The notes below the pieces were generated by a model. It saw only the letters and a list, made by a program, of their open reading frames with translations. It did not search any database and was not told the origin of the DNA. DNA of 39,866 nt from Nitrospirota bacterium (GTDB lineage Bacteria > Nitrospirota > Thermodesulfovibrionia > UBA6902). Below, one piece after another: positions 1 to 8,075 of the stretch. Both the position numbers and the translations under genes were made by a program. Every line of letters begins with the position of its first letter. Positions within the stretch are counted from its first letter, which is position 1. Location of the stretch: the NCBI GenBank assembly GCA_016222905.1, contig JACRPZ010000070.1, positions 1 through 39,866 of the forward strand, in the 5' to 3' direction.

Positions 1-2444
1 CCCTTGGGCTGTGCCGTGTCACCCACGGCCTGGAGGCATCGGATATCGCCGATGAGCTGGTTGTGGGAGCATTTGAAAGAAGCACTTTCAGAGAAGATTA
101 TTTACGGACGAACAGTGAACGGGCCAAATTACAGTGGTTCGCCAAATACGAACAGATCGGTAAATTGCTGACGGCGGCCTCTGAAAAGTTTCAGGATACC
201 GAAGACAGGAAGATAATCGAAACGCTGATAGAAGAGCATAAATCGACCGAGAAGCTCTTCACTTCAATCGTGGAAAACCGGAATAAGCGCGGATTGCCCG
301 CAGATTCTGCCGCACTCTCGCAGGAGCTTGAAGACAGGCTCCGCACCCAGTTGATCATGAGGGTATATGATAAGGTCCTGAACTTCCGCAAATTGCACGA
401 GTCGGCCCAGAGAAGTCTTTTCTCCGCCCTTATGTTTGCGGGCGCGGGCATCTTTGCCGCATTTGCAATCATCGTCGCGACAACATTAATCAATTCATGG
501 ACAATGGGACGCATGATCACAGGCCGTATCCTGCGGCTCTGCGACGGCGCCTCGGTCATTGGAAAGGGAAACCTCGATTACAGAGGCGATGACGAGTTCG
601 CCGAACTCTCGGACTCGTTTAATGCAATGACCGTACAATTGAGCGGGACCAACAGCTCTCTCAGAAACGAGATCGAGGATCGCAAGCGGGCGGAGGAGGT
701 GCTGCGTCAGAGCGAGGAGCGGTTCCGGAGTTATTTTGAACTGGGACTCATCGGTATGGCGATCACTTCTCCGGATAAGGGCATAATAGAGGTCAACGAG
801 AAGCTCTGTGAAATTTTCGGATACAAAAAAAACGACCTTTTGCAAATGACCTGGGCGGAGTTGACCCATGCGGATGATTTGGCCGCCGATATCTCCCAGT
901 TCAATAAGGTGCTCGCCGGAGAGATTGACGGCTATACGATAGACAAGCGGTTTGTCCGCAAAAACGGCGACATCATAGATACCACTATTGCGGTGACATG
1001 CGTCAGAACTGCTGATGGCTCAGTAGATTTCTTCCTGGCGTTGCTGCAAGACATCACCGAGCGCAAGCAGGCCGAGGAGGCGCTGCGTAAGGCCACTGAA
1101 TTTGACGAGGCCGCGCTGAAAAGCCTCGGCGAAGGGCTGTACACGATTGATGACAAGGGGCTGGTCTCGTCCATGAACCCGGCAGCCGAGGAACTCTTCG
1201 GCTGGACCTTCGAGGAGCTGCGCGGCAAGAAGATGCACGACATCACCCATCACCACTACCGCGATGGCAGACTGTTCCCTTCCTCCGAATGCGCGGGCTT
1301 CCAGGTCCTCACGACCGGAGTGCCGCTCAAAAACCATGAAGACGTATTCATACACAAGAACGGCACATTCTTCGACGTGATCTACAGCATCGCTCCTCTA
1401 CGCGATAACGCCGGCAAGATCAATGGGCTGGTCGTCGTGTTCAGCGATATCAGCGAGCCCAAGCGGGCGGAAGTGGCGCTGCGTAAAGCGCATGACGAAT
1501 TGGAGCTGCGTGTTCAGGAGCGCACCAAAGAACTCAGGGAACTCAATGAAACCCTCGAACAGCGCGTGGCAGAGCGCACCTCCGAGCTGAAGACCGCCAA
1601 TGCCTCCCTGCACGACTTCAGCCGGGCGTCTCTCAATTTAATGGATGACGCCCTCGCTGCCCGCCGTCAGGCCGAAGAGGTGACCGCCGAACTTGCCGTG
1701 GTCAATAAAGAACTTGAAATGTATTCTGTCACGGTTTCTCATGATCTTAAGGCCCCCCTCAGGAGCATTATGGGATTTACCAGGGCGATAACGGAAGATT
1801 ATGCAGATAAGCTTGATAAGACCGGCAAGGATTATTTCCGCCGCATAACCTCGGCCGGACAGAAGATGTCGCAGCTCATTGACGCGCTGCTGAGCATGGC
1901 CCGCATGACCAGGGGCGAGCTTATGGAGAGGACAGCGAACCTCAGCGACATGGCGGAGGTGGCTGCATATGAGCTGGGTAAAAAATACCCTGAGCGACGT
2001 GTGGAGAGCGTAATAGCCAAAGGCGTAAAGGCTCACGGAGATATTGATATGTTAAAGGTGGTGATTGATAACCTCATGGACAACGCATGGAAATTCACCG
2101 TCGGGCATGAACAGGCAAAGATAGAATTCGGGGTTTACCCTAACAAACCACCCCTGCCCCTCCTTAACCAAGGGCTTACAAACCACCCCGGCCTGCGGCC
2201 ACCCCTCCTTAACCAAGGAGGGGAGCAGGCTGTTTATTTCGTCCGTGATGACGGGGCCGGGTTCAATATGGAATTTGCAGGAAAGCTCTTCGAGCCATTT
2301 AAGCGGCTCCATTCAGACTCCGAATTCCCCGGCCTCGGTATAGGGCTGGCCATCGTCCACAAAATCATCATCAAGCACGGCGGAAAGATATGGGCGGAAA
2401 GCGAAGTGGAAAAAGGCGCGACGTTTTATTTCACGCTGGGATGA
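1..2444 (+). CDS. Membrane sensor histidine kinase (helical sensor-TM-HAMP-PAS-PAS-HisKA-HATPase), 5' partial
   Basis: Autophosphorylating sensor kinase of the inner membrane; ligand unknown. The frame is open to the left edge (codons from base 3), and the residues before the GTG at 63 continue the helical sensor domain, so the true start lies outside the window. Numbering from that GTG: helical extracytoplasmic region 1-118, membrane helix about 120-144, HAMP about 145-195, PAS about 220-340, PAS about 350-475, a long coiled coil, then HisKA with phospho-acceptor His560 (VSHDLKAPLRS). The ATPase domain has an N box (DNLMDNAWKF), DDGAGF and GLGIGLAIV. Residues about 692-722 (bases 2136-2228), between IEFGV and AVYFV, are encoded by a palindromic repeat; the related kinase at 3254 has only about six residues there. 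Kinase assignment is certain; the signal and partner are unknown. The Rcp1-like receiver downstream is a plausible partner. Confidence 0.93.
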   Translation, partial: LGLCRVTHGLEASDIADELVVGAFERSTFREDYLRTNSERAKLQWFAKYEQIGKLLTAASEKFQDTEDRKIIETLIEEHKSTEKLFTSIVENRNKRGLPADSAALSQELEDRLRTQLIMRVYDKVLNFRKLHESAQRSLFSALMFAGAGIFAAFAIIVATTLINSWTMGRMITGRILRLCDGASVIGKGNLDYRGDDEFAELSDSFNAMTVQLSGTNSSLRNEIEDRKRAEEVLRQSEERFRSYFELGLIGMAITSPDKGIIEVNEKLCEIFGYKKNDLLQMTWAELTHADDLAADISQFNKVLAGEIDGYTIDKRFVRKNGDIIDTTIAVTCVRTADGSVDFFLALLQDITERKQAEEALRKATEFDEAALKSLGEGLYTIDDKGLVSSMNPAAEELFGWTFEELRGKKMHDITHHHYRDGRLFPSSECAGFQVLTTGVPLKNHEDVFIHKNGTFFDVIYSIAPLRDNAGKINGLVVVFSDISEPKRAEVALRKAHDELELRVQERTKELRELNETLEQRVAERTSELKTANASLHDFSRASLNLMDDALAARRQAEEVTAELAVVNKELEMYSVTVSHDLKAPLRSIMGFTRAITEDYADKLDKTGKDYFRRITSAGQKMSQLIDALLSMARMTRGELMERTANLSDMAEVAAYELGKKYPERRVESVIAKGVKAHGDIDMLKVVIDNLMDNAWKFTVGHEQAKIEFGVYPNKPPLPLLNQGLTNHPGLRPPLLNQGGEQAVYFVRDDGAGFNMEFAGKLFEPFKRLHSDSEFPGLGIGLAIVHKIIIKHGGKIWAESEVEKGATFYFTLG
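2136..2228. repeat. Palindromic GC-rich repeat inserted in frame in a kinase gene
   Basis: Two CCCCTCCTTAACCA-type segments separated by ACAAACCACCCC and GGCCTGCGGCCACC. It matches, in opposite orientation, the intergenic repeat at 3147-3244, including the ACAAACCACCCC and GGCCTGCGGCCACCCCTCCT parts. It is exactly 31 codons long, has no stop in the kinase frame, and encodes a Pro/Leu/Asn/Gln-rich linker in the HATPase domain. Confidence 0.8.
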
Positions 2445-2458
2445 AAAATAAGTCATAA

Positions 2459-2510
2459 CTCCCCCTTTCCCCCTCTTATCTTAAGAGGGGGTGCCGAAGG
2501 CGGGGGCGTT
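2459..2510. repeat. Palindromic GC-rich repeat, single hairpin
   Basis: A perfect 10-bp stem (CCCCCTCTTA at 2469-2478, TAAGAGGGGG at 2482-2491) with a 3-base loop, followed by GTGCCGAAGGCGGGGGC. It lies in the gap between the first kinase and the MEDS protein. No T tract follows, so it is a repeat-family member rather than a clear terminator, although it could attenuate or stabilise mRNA. Confidence 0.7.
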
Positions 2511-2529
2511 ACTAAGAGGAGGTATAATC

Positions 2530-3138
2530 ATGAAGTCCGCAGAGAAAAGAGATTCTGGAATAGCATTGATCGGTGATGTGCCGTGGGGGACGCACTTCTG
2601 CCAGTTCTACAAGACAAAGCAGGACCTGTTAGACATGCTGGTCCCTTACTTCAAGGCAGGACTGGAAAACAACGAGTTCTGCATGTGGGTAACATCAGAA
2701 CCTTTAAGCGTTGAGGACGCGAAGAAGGCGATGAAAAAGGCCGTGCCCGGTTTTGACGAGTATGTCAAGAAGGGGCAGATAGAGATCATACCCTATGACC
2801 AGTGGTACACCAAGGGCGGAAGCTTTAAGGAAAAAAGGGTGCTGAACGGCTGGGTCAGCAGGCTCAACAGCGCTCTCAGGAAAGGCTTTGCCGGCCTGAG
2901 ACTGACAGGCAACACCTTCTGGATTGAAAAGAAAGACTGGGACGCCTTTACGGACTATGAAGCTACTGTAAACAGCGTTCTCGGCAACTATAAAATGCTC
3001 GCGATCTGCACCTATTCGCTAAAAAAGTGCGGAGTTGTGGAGATCATGGACGTCGTCAAGAACCACGAGTTTGCGCTTGCGATGAACCATGGCGAGTGGC
3101 AGGTAGTAAGCAATCCGGGCGGGGGGCACGGACACTAA
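2530..3138 (+). CDS. Stand-alone MEDS-domain protein
   Basis: A 202-residue cytoplasmic protein consisting of one MEDS (methanogen/methylotroph DcmR sensory) domain. The hallmarks are the N-terminal G-D-V-P-W-G-T-H-F-C-Q-F-Y stretch, the following LVPYFKAGLENNE, and the C-terminal VMDVVKNHEFAL-like segment. The ATG at 2530 is chosen because AAGAGGAGGT sits just upstream at 2513-2523; an in-frame GTG at 2491 falls in the preceding repeat hairpin and lacks a ribosome site. MEDS domains are sensory modules often fused to kinases or HTH proteins; here the domain stands alone next to a kinase carrying a close homologue, suggesting duplication. The ligand is unknown. It could feed signals to, or compete with, the kinase at 3254. 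Confidence 0.85.
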   Translation: MKSAEKRDSGIALIGDVPWGTHFCQFYKTKQDLLDMLVPYFKAGLENNEFCMWVTSEPLSVEDAKKAMKKAVPGFDEYVKKGQIEIIPYDQWYTKGGSFKEKRVLNGWVSRLNSALRKGFAGLRLTGNTFWIEKKDWDAFTDYEATVNSVLGNYKMLAICTYSLKKCGVVEIMDVVKNHEFALAMNHGEWQVVSNPGGGHGH

Positions 3139-3146
3139 AGAAAAAG

Positions 3147-3244
3147 CTCCCCGCCTATTTTAGGAGGGGTGGCCGCAGGCCGGGGGTGGTAATTAATAAA
3201 ACAAACCACCCCTTAATCCCCTCCTTAACCAGGGAGGGGAGCTG
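3147..3244. repeat. Composite palindromic GC-rich repeat carrying a ribosome binding site
   Basis: Two hairpin halves: CTCCCCGCCTATTTTAGGAGGGG followed by GGCCGCAGGCC, then ACAAACCACCCC and a CCCCTCC-loop-GGAGGGG stem. It is related in inverse orientation to the copy inside the first kinase. The 3' arm GGGAGGGGAG (3233-3241) lies 12 bases before the ATG of the MEDS kinase and is its only purine-rich ribosome-site candidate, so folding of the repeat could control translation of that gene. Confidence 0.75.
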
Positions 3245-3253
3245 TTAAAAAGT

Positions 3254-5722
3254 ATGCATACTTTATACTCTGACAACCGCAAATCAGGCATTTCTCTGAT
3301 CGGTGAACTGCCGTGGGGCAGCCGCTTTTGTCAGTTCTACCAGACGAAGAAGGACCTGCTTGAGATATTTCTCCCTTACTTAAAGGCGGGATTGGAGAAT
3401 AACGAGCTTTGCGTATGGACCACTTCGAGGGCCCTTGGAGTTGAGGATGCGAAGAGGGCCCTTAAGAAAGCCGTGCCGGATTTTGAGAAATATGTAAAGA
3501 ACGGGCAGATGGAGATAATCCCTTCCAGCCGTTGCCATAATACAAAGGGGCAAGGGGCTAAAGACAAAACAGGGGGTAGGGGGGAAGAGTCCGGCAAGGT
3601 CATTACGGCCTGGCTTGATAAAGCTATCTCCGGCGGGTTTGAAGGGCTCAGGCTTGCGTGCAGCGCTTTTCCTTCAAAAGAGGGCGGCAAACCTCTCACA
3701 TGTTTTGGATCTGATGCCATTAGCAAATACAATGCGCTTGCGGTCTTTGCATATCCCCGCGATAAGTTTGACGCGATAGGGCTTATGGAGGTCGTAAAGA
3801 ACCACCGGTTTGCCCTTGTGAAGAATGCAGGCAAATGGGAGGTGCTTGAAAGCTCGGAGGCCCGGGCTGTCAAGGACGCCCTTAGGAGGAGCGAAGAAAA
3901 GCTGCATTCCCTCTTCAGTAACATGTCTGAAGGGTTCGCCTATCACAGGACCGTGCTCGATGCGAGCGGGAAGCCCTGCGATTACATCTTCCTTGAGATC
4001 AATGAGGCATTTGAGAGGCTTACCGGCCTTAAAGGGAAAGACATCATCGGCAGGAGAGTCACAGAAGCCCTGCCTGGCATTGAGAAAGACCCGACAGACT
4101 GGATAGGGAAATACGGGAAGGTCGCGCTGACCGGAAAGCCTGTACAATTTGAGAGCTTTGCAGAACCGTTAAAAAAATGGTTTTCGCTTTCCGCCTTCAG
4201 CCCATACAAAGGTTATTTTGCCGTGACGTTCACAGACATCACCGCGCGCAAACAGGCAGAGCAGGAGATCGTCCGGTCCCAAGAGGAATGGGAGCGCACC
4301 TTCGACAGCGTGCCGGATATGATAGCTATTCTCGATAATAAGCACAGGATAATGAGGGTCAACCGGGCGATGGCGGCCCAATTGGGGCTCAAGCCTGAAG
4401 AATGTGTCGGGCTGCCGTGTTACAAATATGTGCATGGTCTGTCTGCCCCTCCTGCCTTCTGCCCCCATTCACGTACCTTAAAGGACGGATGCGAGCACAT
4501 GTTCGAATTGCGTGAGGAAAGACTCGGGGGCGACATGCTGGTCAGCACTACCCCTATATTGAATGACCGGGGGGAGATAACCGGTTCTGTTCATGTGGCA
4601 AGAAATATCTCCAAACTAAAACAGACGGAGAATTCGCTGCGTGAGAGCGAACAGCGGATGAACAGGGCAGAGGAGATCGCCCACCTCGGCAGCTGGGAGC
4701 TTGATCTCGCAAGCAACCATCTGTTCTGGTCAGATGAGGCATACCGGATCTTCGGCTTGAAGCCGCAGGAATTCAGCGCAACTTATGGAGCCTTCCTTGA
4801 AGCAGTGCACCCTGATGATCGCGCAGCAGTGAACGAAGCATATTCCGGTTCGCTGCGGGAAGGAAAGGACACTTACGAAATAGTACACCGGGTTGTGAGA
4901 AAAGCTACCGGCGAGGTCCGTATTGTCCATGAAAAATGCGAGCATTTCCGGGACGAGGCCGGACGTATTATCCGTTCTGTCGGGATGGTGCATGACATCA
5001 CCGAGCGTAAACAGGCAGAGGAAAAATTGAGTCAGCGAACCGCTGAGCTTGAAGCCGCCAACAGGGAGCTTGAGGCCTTCAGCTATTCGGTCTCGCATGA
5101 TCTCCGCTCGCCTCTCAGAAGCATTGCCGGTTTTAGCCAGATTTTGCTGGAAGATTACGATGACCGGCTGGATGCTGACGGTAAAGATTTTCTCAGGCGC
5201 ATGCACGAAGCTACCAGCCGGATGAGCCAGCTCATAGACGATCTATTAAATCTTTCCCGCATTGCACGGACTGAAATGAGACGGGAAAAAGTAGACCTCA
5301 GTGAGCTTGCGTTGAAGATCGCCGATGCGCTTATGAAAACACTGCCGGAACGGAAAGCGGAGTTCATTATCGCAGAAGGTCTTTTTGCATACGGAGACGA
5401 GCGTCTGTTTAATGTGATGCTGGAGAACCTGCTTGATAATGCTTATAAGTTTACCGAAAAACAATCGAAGGCGGTAATAGAATTCGGTGTAACGCAGTAT
5501 AACGGGAAGGCAGTCTATTTTGTCAGAGATAATGGAGTCGGTTTTGACAAAAACTTTACAGACAAACTCTTCAATCCTTTTCAAAGGCTTCACACTGCAA
5601 ACGAATTCCCCGGCACAGGCATCGGCCTTGCCACGGTGAAACGCATTATAGACCGCCACGGCGGAGATGTGTGGATCGAAGGAGAAATTGATAAAGGTAC
5701 TACGGTGTATTTTACGTTATAA
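3254..5722 (+). CDS. MEDS-PAS-PAS-PAS sensor histidine kinase
   Basis: Soluble hybrid-input sensor kinase of 822 residues. Order: MEDS domain about 10-200 (ELPWGSRFCQFY, LKAGLENNE), PAS about 215-335, PAS about 344-460, PAS_3 type about 470-590 (LGSWELD, VHPDDR), HisKA with His615 (VSHDLRSPLRS), and HATPase with DNLLDNAYKFTE, RDNGVGF and GTGIGLATV. No membrane helix is visible, so it should sense a cytoplasmic cue. The kinase core closely resembles that of the first kinase, indicating paralogy. A G-rich stretch about 3538-3595 encodes a Lys/Gly-rich loop absent from the stand-alone MEDS protein and could be an older repeat insertion. The Rcp1-type receiver 27 bp downstream is the likely phosphotransfer partner. 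Confidence 0.93.
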   Translation: MHTLYSDNRKSGISLIGELPWGSRFCQFYQTKKDLLEIFLPYLKAGLENNELCVWTTSRALGVEDAKRALKKAVPDFEKYVKNGQMEIIPSSRCHNTKGQGAKDKTGGRGEESGKVITAWLDKAISGGFEGLRLACSAFPSKEGGKPLTCFGSDAISKYNALAVFAYPRDKFDAIGLMEVVKNHRFALVKNAGKWEVLESSEARAVKDALRRSEEKLHSLFSNMSEGFAYHRTVLDASGKPCDYIFLEINEAFERLTGLKGKDIIGRRVTEALPGIEKDPTDWIGKYGKVALTGKPVQFESFAEPLKKWFSLSAFSPYKGYFAVTFTDITARKQAEQEIVRSQEEWERTFDSVPDMIAILDNKHRIMRVNRAMAAQLGLKPEECVGLPCYKYVHGLSAPPAFCPHSRTLKDGCEHMFELREERLGGDMLVSTTPILNDRGEITGSVHVARNISKLKQTENSLRESEQRMNRAEEIAHLGSWELDLASNHLFWSDEAYRIFGLKPQEFSATYGAFLEAVHPDDRAAVNEAYSGSLREGKDTYEIVHRVVRKATGEVRIVHEKCEHFRDEAGRIIRSVGMVHDITERKQAEEKLSQRTAELEAANRELEAFSYSVSHDLRSPLRSIAGFSQILLEDYDDRLDADGKDFLRRMHEATSRMSQLIDDLLNLSRIARTEMRREKVDLSELALKIADALMKTLPERKAEFIIAEGLFAYGDERLFNVMLENLLDNAYKFTEKQSKAVIEFGVTQYNGKAVYFVRDNGVGFDKNFTDKLFNPFQRLHTANEFPGTGIGLATVKRIIDRHGGDVWIEGEIDKGTTVYFTL

Positions 5723-5749
5723 TAAAAAAATATTTTTAAGGAGGCCCAA

Positions 5750-6181
5750 ATGAAAAACAAGATAATTCTTTTAGCGGAAGACAGTCCCGATGACGTCAAG
5801 CTGACGCTGCGCGCGCTTAAAAAAAGCAATATCCTGAACGAGGTGATCGTTGCGGAGGACGGGGTAGAGGCGTTGGACTATCTTTTCGGCACGGGCAAGT
5901 ATGCAGGCCGGGACACAAGTGTCCTGCCTCAGGTGGTGCTGCTCGACCTGAAGATGCCGAAGATGGATGGGCTTGATGTCCTTCACCGAATACGGGCGGA
6001 TGAAAGAACTAAACTCATGCCGGTCGTCATTCTCACGACATCAAGCGAGGATAAAGACAAGGTTGACAGCTATAAACTGGGCGCAAACAGCTATATCCGC
6101 AAGCCGGTGAACTTTAACCAGTTTGTAGATGCCGTGCAGCAGTTGGGACTATACTGGCTGGTGCTTAATGAAGCGCCGTAA
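5750..6181 (+). CDS. Single-domain response regulator, Rcp1-like receiver
   Basis: A 143-residue receiver with no output domain. Acidic residues are in LLAEDSPDD, the phospho-acceptor is Asp66 (LLDLKMPKMDG), the conserved Thr is in VVILTTSSEDKD, and Lys lies in the IRKPV motif. The extended loop before the acceptor (DYLFGTGKYAGRD) and C-terminal extension are typical of Rcp1/phytochrome-associated receivers, usually cognate to PAS/GAF kinases with HisKA domains. The start has AAGGAGG 5-12 bases upstream. It follows the MEDS kinase by 27 bp and overlaps the small gene after it by 14 bases, so it is almost certainly co-transcribed. It probably receives phosphate from one or both upstream kinases; output by protein-protein interaction is inferred. 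Confidence 0.93.
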   Translation: MKNKIILLAEDSPDDVKLTLRALKKSNILNEVIVAEDGVEALDYLFGTGKYAGRDTSVLPQVVLLDLKMPKMDGLDVLHRIRADERTKLMPVVILTTSSEDKDKVDSYKLGANSYIRKPVNFNQFVDAVQQLGLYWLVLNEAP

Positions 6182-6515
6182 AATAGAAATGCGAAATGCG
6201 GAACTCGGAATGCGAAATGTTGAATCGTTGCCAAAGACAATGACAGCCGCAATACTTGGGAAACAATTATTACGGGCCGGAACCTCGGTCGGAGCTAATT
6301 ATAGAGCTGCTTGCAGGGCTCGTTCGACAGCGGAGTTTATTGCGAAAATGGGGATAGTCGAAGAAGAAGCGGATGAGTCCATATATTGGATGGAGTTGCT
6401 TCTTGAGGCCGGCATACCTACCCGAGACAAGATTGGACCGCTAAAGTGTGAGGCCGAGGAGTTGCTTGCAATTACTGTTTCATCTATCAAGACCGCTCGG
6501 AAGGGGGTCAGATGA
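6168..6515 (+). CDS. Four-helix-bundle protein (23S rRNA intervening-sequence protein family)
   Basis: About 115 residues. The core ESLPKTMTAAILGKQLLRAG followed by TSVGANYRAACRARS and the ...EEADESIYWMELL... helix are hallmarks of the S23/IVP four-helix-bundle family (also related to Avd of diversity-generating retroelements). The usual N-terminal helix that precedes LPK is replaced by MRNAELGMRNVE, read from an ATGCGAAATGCGGAA repeat, so the protein is shortened or re-started. The start at 6168 overlaps the receiver stop; ATGs at 6189 and 6210 are alternatives, none with a good ribosome site. The stop overlaps the next start (ATGA). The gene is bounded by imperfect inverted repeats (6195-6225 and 6525-6555), suggesting it entered the signalling operon as a cassette. 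Function outside rRNA is unknown. Confidence 0.75.
   Translation: MKRRKIEMRNAELGMRNVESLPKTMTAAILGKQLLRAGTSVGANYRAACRARSTAEFIAKMGIVEEEADESIYWMELLLEAGIPTRDKIGPLKCEAEELLAITVSSIKTARKGVR
6195..6225 (+). repeat. Left inverted repeat of the four-helix-bundle cassette
   Basis: A 31-base AATGCGGAA...GGAATG...AATG segment that matches the reverse complement of 6525-6555 at about 25 of 31 positions. Both are built from GGAATG-like units. It encodes the odd N-terminus of the four-helix-bundle protein. Confidence 0.6.
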
Positions 6516-8014
6516 GTTCCGAAGATTCCACATTCCACATTCCACATTCCGCATTAAAAAAACCACTTCGTTTATTAATTGTAGAAGATTCAGAAGACGA
6601 CGCGCTTCTTCTGCTCCGCGAGCTGAAGAAGGGTGGATATATGCCTGTATCTGAACGCATAGAGACGTCTGAAGCAATGAAAACATCCCTTGAAAAAAAC
6701 CGGTGGGACATTATCATTTCAGATTACGTACTGCCCAGGTTCAGCGGACTTGCCGCCCTGAACATTCTCAAGGAAAGCGGGCAGGATATTCCGTTCATCA
6801 TAGTATCCGGCAACATCGGCGAGGATATTGCAGTTGAAGCCATGAAGGCAGGCGCCCATGATTACATAATAAAAGGAAATCTGAAAAGACTCATTCCGGC
6901 CGTTGAGAGGGAACTGCGCGAAGCCGGAGTGCGCGGCGAGCGGAAAATTATAGAAGAAGACCGTATACGCCTCATGGCCGCGGTAGAATCAGCCCCTGAC
7001 GCCATAATGATAACCGATGCCTCAGGGATGGTACAGTATATGAATCCTTCCTTTGAACGCATAACAGGCTATTCACGGGAAGAGGCTATCGGGCATCACC
7101 TTCATATGCTCGACAGAGGCAGCAATGACGAAGCTGTTTATCAGGCCATTAGAGAAGCGATGAAGCAGGGGCGGCCCTGGAACGGGCTGATTATCAGCAA
7201 AAAGAAAGACGGCACTCTGTATCATGAAGACTGTACGATCTCGTCAATTAAGGATGTTACAGGAAAGATGACCAACTATGTGTCGGTCAGGCGCGATGTG
7301 ACTGATAAGCTGAGGTTTGAATCTATCGCGGAGGCGGTCAATACCATGAACAGTATCGGATATGTCTTCTCCGGGATCAGGCATGAGATAGGCAATCCGG
7401 TAAATTCCATAAAGATGACCCTGAATGTCCTGAAGAAAAATCTGGACAAATACGGAAAGGAGAATATTCTGGAGTACATCGACAGGGCGCTCAGTGAATC
7501 TTCGAGGATAGAATATCTGCTGAAGAGTTTTAAAAACTTCAACATGTTTGAGAAACCGGAAATGCAGGATGTGGAAATAGGTCCGTTTATGTATAATTTC
7601 CATGCATTAGTCCTCGGTGATTCCATGAGTAAGGGGATTACTATTACAAGGGCCGTTTCAGAGGATGCGAAGTTTTTTTATGTGGACCCAAGGGCGCTGC
7701 AGCAGGTGCTCCTTAATTTATTCACCAATGCAGTTGACGCATGTGAAGGGAGAAAGGAACCTGTAATAGATATCAGCGTATCAAAAATACCGGGCATGAT
7801 ATTTATGCTAATAACAGACAATGGAAGAGGAATGACAGAAGAACAGCAGAAGGACCTCTTCAAGCCTTTCCATACCTCAAAGAGTCATGGAACGGGACTC
7901 GGTCTTGTTATCTGCAAAAAGATGCTCTCCAGGATGAACTGTTTTATTGAAGTGAAGAGCATCAAAGATAAAGGCACGACAGTGGACATTCTCATACCGG
8001 ATAAAAAGTCATAG
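6512..8014 (+). CDS. REC-PAS-histidine kinase
   Basis: A 500-residue cytoplasmic protein. The N-terminal receiver (about 18-135) has Asp71 (IISDYVLPRFSG) and DYIIKGN; then PAS (about 150-265) with NPSFERITGYSREE; then a dimerisation region with His291 (IRHEIGNPVNSIK) and an HATPase (NLFTNAVDAC, DNGRGM, GTGLGLVICKK). The receiver before the kinase suggests it is controlled by another kinase's phosphate. The start overlaps the preceding gene as ATGA and has AAGGGGGT upstream. The first 14 residues (STFHIPHSA...) are read from the right-hand inverted repeat of the four-helix-bundle cassette, so the N-terminus was probably rebuilt by insertion of that cassette. It lies just before the NtrC-type regulator, a likely target. 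Confidence 0.92.
   Translation: MSSEDSTFHIPHSALKKPLRLLIVEDSEDDALLLLRELKKGGYMPVSERIETSEAMKTSLEKNRWDIIISDYVLPRFSGLAALNILKESGQDIPFIIVSGNIGEDIAVEAMKAGAHDYIIKGNLKRLIPAVERELREAGVRGERKIIEEDRIRLMAAVESAPDAIMITDASGMVQYMNPSFERITGYSREEAIGHHLHMLDRGSNDEAVYQAIREAMKQGRPWNGLIISKKKDGTLYHEDCTISSIKDVTGKMTNYVSVRRDVTDKLRFESIAEAVNTMNSIGYVFSGIRHEIGNPVNSIKMTLNVLKKNLDKYGKENILEYIDRALSESSRIEYLLKSFKNFNMFEKPEMQDVEIGPFMYNFHALVLGDSMSKGITITRAVSEDAKFFYVDPRALQQVLLNLFTNAVDACEGRKEPVIDISVSKIPGMIFMLITDNGRGMTEEQQKDLFKPFHTSKSHGTGLGLVICKKMLSRMNCFIEVKSIKDKGTTVDILIPDKKS
6525..6555 (-). repeat. Right inverted repeat of the four-helix-bundle cassette (tandem ATTCCAC units)
   Basis: Tandem ATTCCAC units ending in ATTCCGCATT, the reverse-complement partner of 6195-6225. 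It sits inside the first codons of the REC-PAS kinase, encoding a STFHIPHSA-like peptide. Confidence 0.6.
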
Positions 8015-8075
8015 CAGTCGTCCCAATATTTTCAATTTATAAAAAAGGCGGGAGAGGCAATTTTTTGGATTAATA

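Noticed and set aside
63-2444. GTG at 63 as the true start of the first kinase
   Set aside because: The frame is open to the window edge and the upstream codons look like the same helical sensor domain, so the gene is cut by the edge.
3027-3248. 73-codon plus-strand frame overlapping the MEDS gene end
   Set aside because: Mostly an out-of-frame shadow of the MEDS gene and the following repeat; no ribosome site or protein-like pattern.
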